Positions 27,244 through 35,590 of a stretch of 64,000 nt of DNA are shown here, piece after piece (positions within the stretch are counted from its first letter, which is position 1; the number at the start of each line of letters is the position of its first letter). The notes beneath the pieces were generated by a model. It did no database searches, was not told where the DNA came from, and saw only the letters and a program-made list of their open reading frames with translations. Source of the stretch: Sediminibacillus albus (lineage in GTDB: Bacteria; Bacillota; Bacilli; Bacillales; Amphibacillaceae); the NCBI RefSeq assembly GCF_900101125.1, contig NZ_FNFL01000001.1:496001-560000 (forward strand), written 5' to 3'. The position numbers were made by a program, and so were the translations under genes.

Positions 27244-27872
27244 TTATTTTTCTCCTTCCAAAACTCTATGCTGTCGAGGATTTCAGGCAGCTTACGCAAT
27301 GCTTCCTGTTCACCTTCATGTATGATTAACTCTGTATCCTTAAATGCCCGTGAATTATAGGAAGACACCTCGGGCTTTAACAAAATGTCTGCTCGCGGGC
27401 CGACGGAATTGACTAGTTCATCCTGCATTATATCAATGCTCTGGATAATGACATCATAAATGGAAAAAATATCTGCGCTTGCCGTGAAATGGGTGCAACA
27501 ACCCCCTATAACAATATCAGCCCCCATTTCCTGAGCAACCGAAACAGGGACCCTATCCACAACTCCACCATCAATAAGTTCTTTATCAAAAGTGAACAAG
27601 CTTATGTACTCTTTAATTCGTTCTCCTCGAATAAAACCCATGTTAGGAATTATGAAATCGAAAAAATATTTCCGCTTCAATGTTTGTGCAAGCTGGTACA
27701 AACCATCTATTTTTTGTCCTGAGGCAAATAATGCGCCAACTAGCGCCCCCATGCTGCTTCCTCCAATTAAGTGGATGGAGATATTATTGTCTGTAAGCAT
27801 CTTCAACACTCCCAGATGAGCAAATCCTCTTGCCCCTCCTGAACCTAATGCCAAGCCAATCGTCGGGTTCAC
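27240..27872 (-). CDS. ylbK: Patatin-like phospholipase family protein YlbK, internally shortened
   Basis: Patatin/RssA-type protein of 210 residues. The oxyanion loop GSGGARGF (10-17) and nucleophile elbow GSSMG (Ser40) are intact, as is the DGGVVDR motif with the catalytic Asp101. Family members, including B. subtilis YlbK as I remember it (about 260 residues), have about 45-50 extra residues between the KEYISLFTF region and the DGG motif; here residues 97-99 join them directly. The usual VIAVDV strand is also changed to VIGGCC. The frame stays open, so this is an in-frame deletion; activity is doubtful. GTG start after GGGGAGGA. Confidence 0.85.
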   Translation of the reverse strand: MNPTIGLALGSGGARGFAHLGVLKMLTDNNISIHLIGGSSMGALVGALFASGQKIDGLYQLAQTLKRKYFFDFIIPNMGFIRGERIKEYISLFTFDKELIDGGVVDRVPVSVAQEMGADIVIGGCCTHFTASADIFSIYDVIIQSIDIMQDELVNSVGPRADILLKPEVSSYNSRAFKDTELIIHEGEQEALRKLPEILDSIEFWKEKNK

Positions 27873-28045
27873 TTTTGTCCTCCCCTTCGAACAAATCTTT
27901 TTACATATATTATGGCATAAATACAGTAACTATGAGCGTATATTGTTAAAGGATTGCTTGTACTATAGGAGCTATTCATATTCTACTATTTCCCCAAAAA
28001 GAAGTACAGAGATGTGTAAGCTTACCGACTGGGAGGCCGTATACT

Positions 28046-29272
28046 TTGAATTCGAAATTTAAATCGATATTGTTTGCAGGCACTGCTATATTTTTAGCAG
28101 CTGCGCTCATCACGTTTCCAGATGAAACACTAAAAGCCAGTATCCGCGGGCTCAATATGTGGTGGGAAATCGTCTTTCCTTCCTTGCTTCCCTTTTTTAT
28201 CACAGCCGAACTGTTAATTGGATTTGGCGTTGTCCGTTTCATCGGGGTGGTCTGTGAACCAATCATGCGTCCGCTATTTAATGTCCCTGGCTCCGGAAGC
28301 TTTGTGTGGGCAATGGGAATGGCCAGCGGATACCCATCAGGAGCAAAGCTGACCACAAGATTAAGACAGGAAAAGCAACTGACTAAAATTGAAGCTGAAC
28401 GGCTTGTTTCATTTACGAATGCATCAAACCCATTATTTATTTTCGGAGCAGTTTCTGTTGGTTTCTTCCATGATGCACAACTGGGAATCCTGTTAGCCGT
28501 TTGTCATTATGGAGGCAACACCCTTGTTGGTTTATGTATGCGATTCTATGGAAAAGATACCAAAAGTACCCGGGACAAAAAAAACAACGTATCCTTTTAC
28601 ACAGCGTTACAGGCTCTTCACCGGACAAGGCTTCAGGATTCACGGCCATTCGGCAAAATATTCGGAGATGCTGTTATCCATTCCATCGAGACGTTATTGA
28701 TGATTGGCGGATTCATCATCATGTTTTCCGTATTTAATAAATTGATATTTCTGCTCGGAATCTCCAAAATTATTGCAGCTGGAATCGCCATTTTATTCAC
28801 TATGATCGGCATTCCCGGAGAACTGGCGCTTCCATTCTTCTCTGGATTATTCGAGATTACGCTCGGTGCCCAGATGATTTCTCAACAAAGCCTATCTCAT
28901 ATGCTTCCGCAAGTAATTGTTGTCAGTTTCATTCTGGCATTCAATGGTTTCTCTGTCCAAGCCCAGGTGGCAAGTATTCTGGCAGAAAGTGATATTAGTT
29001 TCACTCCTTACTTTTTTGCAAGGATATTGCACGGCGTTTTTGCAAGTATACTGGCTTTATTGCTTTTCAAGCCATTGTATATGGATAAACAGGCTTTTGA
29101 GTGGAAAGCTGTCTCTGTTTTTTCTCCGGAGACAGATCTTCATTGGCTGGTTCCTTTTGAAATCTTGAAAGAAATTGGTCCATACATTACCTTATTTTCG
29201 CTCGCAGCTGCAGCGATAATCCTTATTAACCGGTTAACCAGCAATCAATCAAATCGGAGACTGTATAAATAA
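28046..29272 (+). CDS. ylbJ: Sporulation integral membrane protein YlbJ
   Basis: A 408-residue polytopic membrane protein (about eight helices) of the nucleoside-transporter-gate (Gate) domain type. Visible family segments are NMWWEIVFPSLLPFF, AMGMASGYPSGAKLT and TNASNPLFIFGAVSVGFF. In B. subtilis ylbJ is transcribed by SigE in the mother cell and is needed for heat-resistant spores. The start is TTG 28046, 6 nt after GGGAGG. A possible SigE-like element (GTATATT, then TGTACTAT) lies upstream near 27938-27966 but is weak. It is read divergently from ylbK. Confidence 0.92.
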   Translation: MNSKFKSILFAGTAIFLAAALITFPDETLKASIRGLNMWWEIVFPSLLPFFITAELLIGFGVVRFIGVVCEPIMRPLFNVPGSGSFVWAMGMASGYPSGAKLTTRLRQEKQLTKIEAERLVSFTNASNPLFIFGAVSVGFFHDAQLGILLAVCHYGGNTLVGLCMRFYGKDTKSTRDKKNNVSFYTALQALHRTRLQDSRPFGKIFGDAVIHSIETLLMIGGFIIMFSVFNKLIFLLGISKIIAAGIAILFTMIGIPGELALPFFSGLFEITLGAQMISQQSLSHMLPQVIVVSFILAFNGFSVQAQVASILAESDISFTPYFFARILHGVFASILALLLFKPLYMDKQAFEWKAVSVFSPETDLHWLVPFEILKEIGPYITLFSLAAAAIILINRLTSNQSNRRLYK

Positions 29273-29277
29273 CAATG

Positions 29278-29340
29278 AAGGCTGTCCGCAGATCTCACTC
29301 TTTTATCATCAATAAAAGAGCTAGTCCGGGACAGCCTTTT

Positions 29341-29343
<3 letters not shown>
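29278..29343. terminator. Bidirectional terminator between ylbJ and coaD
   Basis: AAGGCTGTCC (29278-29287) pairs with GGACAGCCTT (29329-29338), followed by more T; an inner pair CTCTTTTAT/ATAAAAGAG extends the structure. It separates two convergent genes. Confidence 0.85.
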
Positions 29344-30383
<1,040 letters not shown>

Positions 30384-30392
30384 ACAGAGCAC

Positions 30393-30735
30393 ACCTCTTC
30401 AATTATTGTTCGTCATTAATCCTATCATAAAACTTTATTTTGCGGAAATAATCCTTCCATTTTTAAATAATGCTTACTTTTTAGGTATATATTTAAATTC
30501 CTGGTCCATAATAACTTAGTGAAGCTGCTGACAATTTCAACAGCCGCTTCAGAACACGGAGAAGGCTTACGTTTCCCCATAAGTTCTTCTTCCGGTTTCT
30601 CCTCTCCCTTTGCCTTTTTGCTTTCTATCAGGAGAGCAAAAAGGGCCTGCAGCTTTGTCTGCAGGCTTTTTTTATTCAATCATTTCCATTTGGCTCTACT
30701 CGTGCTACAGTGTCTTGTAGAGGAGTGGTGATTAA
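30393..30735. other. Structured divergent intergenic region
   Basis: Between rsmD (minus) and the uncharacterised plus-strand gene at 30736. It must hold the rsmD promoter (a weak TGATAGGAT extended -10 on the minus strand near 30420) and a plus-strand promoter. The right half can fold on the plus strand into CCTTTTTGC/GCAAAAAGG and then a strong terminator hairpin. A minus-strand open frame (30425-30679) is probably a by-product of these repeats. Confidence 0.5.
30645..30673 (+). terminator. Orphan plus-strand intrinsic terminator
   Basis: GCCTGCAG (30645-30652) and CTGCAGGC (30659-30666) form a perfect stem followed by seven T. No plus-strand gene ends nearby; the gene at 30736 starts just after it. 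It could end a small RNA or act as an attenuator in the leader of that gene. Confidence 0.75.
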
Positions 30736-31122
30736 ATGATCCAACGGTTTATCGAATTAGGAGAAGGTTATTCTGACGTGTACGAGTTATGTGAACTAGC
30801 CAGGCAAATGCCAGACAGAGTAGCACATTATTTGTCGCTTTCCACGGTGAAGAATGAAAAGAATGTAACTTCTCTGGCAATCTTACTAAATCCCGCCGCC
30901 CAAGGTGGATTTCAGCCTGTGTATATATGCCTTGAAGGCGTCCCTGATCCTAATTATACCAATAACAAAAGATACACACTATTTGCAGAAACAGCAAAAG
31001 AGCATGGACATCACGTAAAGGAACTGATAGTAAGACCGTCTACTCAATTCCATGAAAGTAACTTGTTCTACCAATATCTAATCGGTATCTTTCAAATGAA
31101 TCGTCTAATTAAAAACAACTGA
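30736..31122 (+). CDS. Uncharacterised conserved Bacillaceae protein (128 aa)
   Basis: A 128-residue soluble protein beginning MIQRFIELGEGYSDVYELCELA. I recognise it only as a type found in Bacillaceae (I think now called DUF7147, sometimes mislabelled methylthioribose kinase); I see no kinase motif. The middle, VTSLAILLNPAAQGGFQPVY, is hydrophobic but too short and interrupted for a membrane helix, and the C-terminal third contains FAETAKEHGHHVKELIVRPS. The ATG follows AGGAG at about 10 nt. It is inserted between rsmD and ylbG, which are adjacent in B. subtilis. Function unknown. Confidence 0.7.
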   Translation: MIQRFIELGEGYSDVYELCELARQMPDRVAHYLSLSTVKNEKNVTSLAILLNPAAQGGFQPVYICLEGVPDPNYTNNKRYTLFAETAKEHGHHVKELIVRPSTQFHESNLFYQYLIGIFQMNRLIKNN

Positions 31123-31139
31123 ACGAAATAAAAGACCAA

Positions 31140-31191
31140 GCATTTAAAACACCCAGGATTCATCATTAAGAATCCTGGGTGTTTTAAATGC
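31140..31191. terminator. Bidirectional terminator with 22-bp perfect arms
   Basis: 31140-31161 and 31170-31191 are perfectly complementary around an 8-nt loop, with T-rich flanks inside the arms on both strands. It serves the convergent gene at 30736 and ylbG; the ylbG stop codon (31184-31186) lies inside the right arm. Confidence 0.9.
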
Positions 31192-31459
31192 CCATTTTGT
31201 AATCGTACTCTTTAGCCTTGTCCATTTTGGCATTTTCAAATTCTGTTTTAATGGAAGGTTTATAAGAATAATCAACCTTTGAAATAAAAGGAAGTTCATT
31301 CAGCTTCGCGGCCTTATCTTCTATTTCCTGTTGATCAACGTAGATAACAGCATACTTCAATTCTTTTGAAACATATATCAAATGGCCAAATCGCTTGATT
31401 TGCTTAATATTCTTCATATGTTGAAACCAAACAATTAACCCCTGGCGTTTTGTCCTCAT
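31184..31459 (-). CDS. ylbG: DUF2129 family protein YlbG
   Basis: A 91-residue cytoplasmic protein of the YlbG (DUF2129) family: begins MRTKRQGLIVWFQHMKNIKQIKRFGHLIYVS and has YAVIYVD followed by LPFISKVDYSYKPSIKTEF, all typical of the family. It is encoded next to ylbF in Bacillales. The function is unknown. ATG start with GAGGA ahead. Its stop lies in the terminator hairpin. Confidence 0.9.
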   Translation of the reverse strand: MRTKRQGLIVWFQHMKNIKQIKRFGHLIYVSKELKYAVIYVDQQEIEDKAAKLNELPFISKVDYSYKPSIKTEFENAKMDKAKEYDYKMGI

Positions 31460-31574
31460 ATATTATCCTCGCTTGTGACTGGATTTTCTTTTATTTTATC
31501 AGAATATTCCGGACTCATCAATCTTTCGAAAGAATTCATCCAGCTTGCCAATCTGGTGGCGTTTTTTTTCTAAA

Positions 31575-31591
31575 AGCAGGCATTGCCTGCC
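31575..31591 (-). terminator. Probable terminator downstream of ylbF
   Basis: On the minus strand GCAGGC AAT GCCTGC is followed by TTTTAG, 80 nt after the ylbF stop and 115 nt before ylbG. The stem is short, so termination may be partial. Confidence 0.5.
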
Positions 31592-31669
31592 AATCTCATT
31601 CGTTAATACCTCTTGCTTTCGCAAACAGAACCAGACTGGCAGGGATTCAGCCATTCTATAATGAAACAA

Positions 31670-32110
31670 TTAAGAAGCTTGACAACCACAGCCACCGCCG
31701 CTGCCGCAGCCGCAACCGCTGTCCTGCAATGCGGCTCCATCTTTCGGTACTTTCACCTGTTGACTAGCACTATGTGCAACAAGCTCACTGACTTCATCGA
31801 GAAACTGCTGTAAGTTCCGTTCAGCCATCTTGAAGGAGGCAACCTTGTCATTCATGTCCATTTCCCTTTTCGTTGCCCGGACATCCTTCATAATTTGATT
31901 GTAATCAGGATGGTACCTGCCAAAACGCTGAACCTCCTCATACTGCTCTTTCATGTATGCAAAATCAGAAATCAATTTCTGGGCTTGTTGATCTTCCTCC
32001 AACTGGCGTTTTTGCTTATGGTATTCCTCCATGATGTCTGACTGGAGAATCATTTGGCCAAGCGCTTCCGATTTATCTATAATATCAACTAATTCTAAAG
32101 TGGCAATCAC
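31670..32110 (-). CDS. ylbF: RicF (YlbF), regulator of RNase Y activity and development
   Basis: YlbF/RicF forms the Y-complex with RicA (YmcA) and RicT (YaaT), which in B. subtilis promotes RNase Y-dependent mRNA maturation and is needed for competence, sporulation and biofilms. The 146-residue product has the helical Com_YlbF domain (about 1-115) and a C-terminal cysteine-glycine tail (CGCGSGGGCGC) with four cysteines, consistent with the iron-sulfur clusters reported for the complex. The start is GTG 32108-32110 after GGAGGTGG. It lies between ylbG and ylbE. Confidence 0.93.
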   Translation of the reverse strand: MIATLELVDIIDKSEALGQMILQSDIMEEYHKQKRQLEEDQQAQKLISDFAYMKEQYEEVQRFGRYHPDYNQIMKDVRATKREMDMNDKVASFKMAERNLQQFLDEVSELVAHSASQQVKVPKDGAALQDSGCGCGSGGGCGCQAS

Positions 32111-32174
32111 TGTCCATCCACCTCCATACTGTTTATCATACCAAGTTTATCTCCTAAATAAAAGTAGGCAGGCG

Positions 32175-32408
32175 CTAATCTTTCATTGCACCCGCCATTT
32201 GAATAATCATGGAAACCATTTGCATTTGTCCGCTGAGCCTTTCAATCCGCTGGGGAATCGTCTTTCCGTAAAAGACCTTCGCCTCTTTCTCCAGCACCTC
32301 CAGCATGTCAGGATTTCTTGTCAATATCCGATACCATTCAGGATTCATCCGTACAAAATGGATAAGATCCTGTCTGTCTTGCAAAAATTGATATAGGCTG
32401 GGCTGCAT
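32175..32408 (-). CDS. ylbE: YlbE-like protein
   Basis: A small soluble protein of about 77 residues with the YlbE-type pattern RQDLIHFVRMNPEWYRILTRNP. The frame opens in the end of ylbD at TTG 32435, but ATG 32406-32408 is 6 nt after GGGAGG and is the better start (MQPSLYQFLQ). It follows ylbD by a few bases and is probably translated from the same message. Function unknown. Confidence 0.85.
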   Translation of the reverse strand: MQPSLYQFLQDRQDLIHFVRMNPEWYRILTRNPDMLEVLEKEAKVFYGKTIPQRIERLSGQMQMVSMIIQMAGAMKD

Positions 32409-32419
32409 GATTAACCTCC

Positions 32420-32833
32420 CTAATCTCTGCTCCAAGGATATGAGTGGTCGCCTACCTGTTTGGAGGGAGTTTGTTTTTTATATTGCTGAAACTGCCCGAC
32501 AAGCGTCTGAATATTAGCTATTGCTCCATTTAACTGTTGCATATGGCCCTGCACCTTATTTAAATCTACTTTTTCAATCATTTTCATAAATTGGCCGGCT
32601 AGTTCCTGCTGTTTCTCCGTGGAATTAGTATTTACGCCATCTTTTTTCTTCTTTTGTGTTTGGTCTTTTTCCGGTTTATATTTTAACCACTTTTTATCGT
32701 CTTCTCCCAATAATACCCACATTTCATAAATTTCCTGCCAGCTTTTCCCTTTGCGATTTACCTCTTTAGCCAATCCAGGATGTGACTTTACAAATTCCTT
32801 AAACTCTTTAACAGACGGATGTAATTCGCTCAA
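32420..32833 (-). CDS. ylbD: Putative spore coat protein YlbD
   Basis: A 137-residue charged protein, lysine- and glutamine-rich, with the YlbD family segment HPSVKEFKEFVKSHPGLAKEVRKGKSWQEIYEMW-type N-terminus (here beginning SELHPSVKEFKEFV). The second half is low-complexity and helical (AGQFMKMIEKVDLNKVQ). In B. subtilis YlbD is annotated as a putative coat protein. The start is TTG 32831-32833, preceded by GAGGTG. It precedes ylbE and follows ylbC. Confidence 0.85.
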   Translation of the reverse strand: MSELHPSVKEFKEFVKSHPGLAKEVNRKGKSWQEIYEMWVLLGEDDKKWLKYKPEKDQTQKKKKDGVNTNSTEKQQELAGQFMKMIEKVDLNKVQGHMQQLNGAIANIQTLVGQFQQYKKQTPSKQVGDHSYPWSRD

Positions 32834-32927
32834 TCTTTTTCACCTCTGCTCCCCCATGGCTTTTTATTATATCTTATGAAAAGCGGGAGACTCCGTGACA
32901 GATAACTATACTTACAGCCTGCCAGAT

Positions 32928-32962
32928 AAAAAGGGATGCACCTTTTGATAAAGTGCACCCCC
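32928..32962 (-). terminator. Intrinsic terminator downstream of ylbC
   Basis: On the minus strand GGGGTGCAC pairs with GTGCATCCC (one mismatch), followed by TTTTT. It lies between the ylbC stop and the ylbD promoter region. Confidence 0.75.
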
Positions 32963-32969
32963 CTTCTCT

Positions 32970-34037
32970 TTATGGCTTTTCCATGAAATTTTGCGTGTAA
33001 TAATATCGGTAAACACCCACACCTAAATGGGTATAACTATCCTTCAACAATGCCTCGCGATGCCCTTCACTATTTAACCAGCCTTCGACAGCTGCCGGGC
33101 CGTCTGTATATTGTGCCGCAATGTTTTCTCCTGCCGAAAAATAATAGATATCATGCTCGCTTAACCTATCTTTCAGTCCTTCACCATTCTGGGAGTAGTG
33201 AGAGAAATAATTATTATCGGACATATCCTTACTATGCGATAATGCTACTTCTGAGATTGGTTCATCCCAGGACAACTCACTTTTTTTATGTCTATTTCTT
33301 ATTACGTTAGTAATATCGAAAATTTGCTGCTCCATCCCTGCCTGGACTTCCTGCCACTCTTCATCGGAAAGCTCTGGAGGTTCCGGCAGCTTACCGCGAT
33401 AAAAAATCTCGTATGGACGCTGTTTCAGCAGTACATCTTTGCTAAGTACTCTGACAGAGGATAATTTTTCGGTGAATGTATCAAAATATAATTGCATATA
33501 AGTATGCTTGTCTAGTTTTACTAGTGGACGGACTCCTAACTCCTCATCGGAAAGCTGAAATCGATAGGACTCTAACCCTTCAGAAACGGAAACCTCATTA
33601 GAAAACTCAAAATGGGAATTCACATCCTGATAAGATTGGCCAATTTGAACTGGTTCAATAGATAATTGATTGCCTGTTGCAAACATCGTTACTATTTGTC
33701 CGTCTTCGATTCCGAATTGGATATATTTGTCTTGTGCATCCATATATACCCACCAATCATAACCGTAGGGACTCGAATCCTTCCGCACTGGTTCACCAAG
33801 CTCTTCTATAAGTTTATCACTTGTGTCGCCAATCCAGCTGTATAAATCTCCCTCCAAGTCTATGGTATCAGTGAAATTTTCAGGTGTGGACTTTGATTCC
33901 ATTTCGGTATCTTTCGTCATTAAATTCTTTTCTACCTTTTTAACTGCATCTTGCGGGTTAAAGTCACCTTCAGTTACTAAATAAAACAGTCCTGCTCCAA
34001 TTAAGAACAAAACTATCAATCTGCTTATTCCCCTCAT
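32970..34037 (-). CDS. ylbC: CAP/SCP domain exported protein YlbC
   Basis: A 355-residue protein with an N-terminal signal/anchor helix (about 5-22), a central CAP-associated domain (about 65-215) and a C-terminal CAP (SCP/PR1) domain starting near FDITNVIRNRHKK. The CAP domain keeps the histidine and glutamate set in LSHSKDMSDNNYFSHYS, the AGENIA motif and EGWLNSEGHREALL. It is probably anchored outside the membrane; no enzymatic role is proven for bacterial CAP proteins. It is preceded by ylbB. Confidence 0.9.
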   Translation of the reverse strand: MRGISRLIVLFLIGAGLFYLVTEGDFNPQDAVKKVEKNLMTKDTEMESKSTPENFTDTIDLEGDLYSWIGDTSDKLIEELGEPVRKDSSPYGYDWWVYMDAQDKYIQFGIEDGQIVTMFATGNQLSIEPVQIGQSYQDVNSHFEFSNEVSVSEGLESYRFQLSDEELGVRPLVKLDKHTYMQLYFDTFTEKLSSVRVLSKDVLLKQRPYEIFYRGKLPEPPELSDEEWQEVQAGMEQQIFDITNVIRNRHKKSELSWDEPISEVALSHSKDMSDNNYFSHYSQNGEGLKDRLSEHDIYYFSAGENIAAQYTDGPAAVEGWLNSEGHREALLKDSYTHLGVGVYRYYYTQNFMEKP

Positions 34038-34166
34038 ATCCCTTTAGCTCCTTTTTTAGCTGTTAAATAATTATAATAATCGATTTCCTTCTTTATGAAA
34101 AGAAAGTTTAATTTTGTGAAAACAAACATATAATTAATGACCAGTTTTTACGCTATATCATTGAAA

Positions 34167-34222
34167 CCAAATAGGCTGCCCGCTTAATAGAAGAGGGGGC
34201 CCGTCCAAGGCAGCCTATTTGG
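34167..34222 (-). terminator. Hairpin downstream of ylbB
   Basis: Perfect 14-bp arms (34167-34180, 34209-34222; CCAAATAGGCTGCC and its complement) with a GC-rich 28-nt loop. The minus-strand tail is only moderately T-rich (GGTTTC), so it is a probable terminator for ylbB. Confidence 0.6.
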
Positions 34223-34235
34223 TACTAAAATACGT

Positions 34236-34664
34236 TTAGTGTATTTCGGGACGTTCTGAAATTTCTTCTAAAGCATGTCCAGCTGCCAAGTTTGATTTTT
34301 CTTCTAGCGCCAAGTCTCCCAATGACACAATGCCGACCAATTTCCCATTTTCCACAACAGGTAATCTCCGGATTTGTTTTTCTGCCATAAGACTGCTTGC
34401 TTCCTGTACAGAAGCTTCTGGTTCAACAGAATATAAAGTGCCGCTCATTGTTTCACTTATTTTGCTGGAAGCACTTTTTTCTTTTGCAAGTCCACGGACA
34501 ACCAAATCTCTGTCAGTGACCATTCCTAAGAGCTCTTTATTTGCTCCACATACGGGTACGGCCCCGACATTATGTTCTGTCATTATTTTGGCAGCCTCTG
34601 TCATGGTATCATCTGCAGAACACACAGAAAGATTCGTGGTCATAACATCTCTTAATTTTTTCAC
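34236..34664 (-). CDS. ylbB: CBS domain protein YlbB
   Basis: A 142-residue protein made of two CBS domains (about 1-58 and 66-125), a module that binds adenine nucleotides and senses energy state. Typical segments are MTEHNVGAVPVCGANKELLGMVTDRDL and RRLPVVENGKLVGIVSLGDLAL. The start is GTG 34662-34664, 7 nt after AGGAGGG. It lies between ylbC and a yugN-like gene. Partner and ligand are unknown. Confidence 0.92.
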   Translation of the reverse strand: MKKLRDVMTTNLSVCSADDTMTEAAKIMTEHNVGAVPVCGANKELLGMVTDRDLVVRGLAKEKSASSKISETMSGTLYSVEPEASVQEASSLMAEKQIRRLPVVENGKLVGIVSLGDLALEEKSNLAAGHALEEISERPEIH

Positions 34665-34918
34665 TGAAAGTCCCTCCTAGGTGTTTTCTAAGAATGGTAA
34701 AACCCACTCTTTTCCTATGTTCCCCTAAAACCAATTAATCAATCGCTGATAATCTTCAAACAGGTTATAATAATTTGACTAAGCGGCGAAATTTTTCCAA
34801 CATGGCTCTTCCACGATTTTCTCTGCTCCACCAAGACTTTTCTAGGATAATAATTGCATGTTGCCGCATTTCATACTATTATAAGATTAGGATATACAAT
34901 TTTTGCGAGGTGGACAGT

Positions 34919-35284
34919 ATGAGAATGGAAGACACAGGTATTGAAGGAATCATCATGGATATAAAGCCATTAGACCATTTAATGAATGAAATTGCATTTG
35001 TTCGTGCAGGCCAATGGGATTATGAAAGGGTTACATATGATTACAAAATCGGTTCTGCCGAAAAGAACATAACTTATTATATAAGGATTCAAGGTTATGC
35101 TGTTGAAGGCGAAGTTGACAGAGGAGACGCTGTCATCAAATTATCCACACCTTTGCTCGGTAAACATTATTATCCGCATGGGGTTGAATACGGCGAAGGA
35201 GAAGATTTTCCTGAAAGTGTCGTAGACAGAGCGAAAGGATTATTAGCGAAAGTGAAAAACGAACTGGATAATTTTGCTAAGTAA
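34919..35284 (+). CDS. YugN-like family protein
   Basis: A 121-residue protein of the YugN-like family, with RAGQWDYERVTYDYKI, YYIRIQGYAVEGEVD and KHYYPHGVEYGEGEDFP visible. The frame is open to 34775, but ATG 34919 is preceded by GCGAGGTGG and gives a normal family length. In B. subtilis ylbA-like genes occupy this place; I cannot say whether this is an orthologue. Function unknown. It is read alone and ends at a strong terminator. Confidence 0.8.
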   Translation: MRMEDTGIEGIIMDIKPLDHLMNEIAFVRAGQWDYERVTYDYKIGSAEKNITYYIRIQGYAVEGEVDRGDAVIKLSTPLLGKHYYPHGVEYGEGEDFPESVVDRAKGLLAKVKNELDNFAK

Positions 35285-35295
35285 GTTCGTGTTTA

Positions 35296-35325
35296 CTGGC
35301 GGCGCTTTTGCGCCGGCAGTTTTTT
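35296..35325 (+). terminator. Intrinsic terminator of the yugN-like gene
   Basis: CTGGCGGCGC (35296-35305), loop TTTT, GCGCCGGCAG (35310-35319) with one mismatch, then six T. The following 35326-35590 stretch is AT-rich leader for ytvI, and I see no gene in it. Confidence 0.9.
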
Positions 35326-35590
35326 AATACAATTTTGGCTATCTTTGCTGGATATTTTATTTAGATAACCATTAAGGAACCTTTTCTAAAAACACTTTTG
35401 AACAAAACAAAGGATAATCATGTTATTATTTACTTAGCTGATTCATTTTTATCTATTCAAATCAGCAAGTTCATGCTATATTTTGAATATAGCTTACCTA
35501 ATAGATGACATACTGCCTGACTGGCAGTTTTCTTTATATTATTGCTTCCTTAATTTTAATCGTTTCTTTGGAAAGGGGATACATAATCAA

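Noticed and set aside
30425-30679. 84-codon minus-strand open frame (MNKKSLQTKLQALF...)
   Set aside because: It is made largely of the arms of the plus-strand hairpins, has no ribosome site that I can see and no recognisable family.
31450-31813. Plus-strand open frames opposite ylbF and ylbG
   Set aside because: They are antisense shadows; the alanine-rich stretch (TATAAAAAATAV) is the reverse of the cysteine-glycine tail of ylbF.
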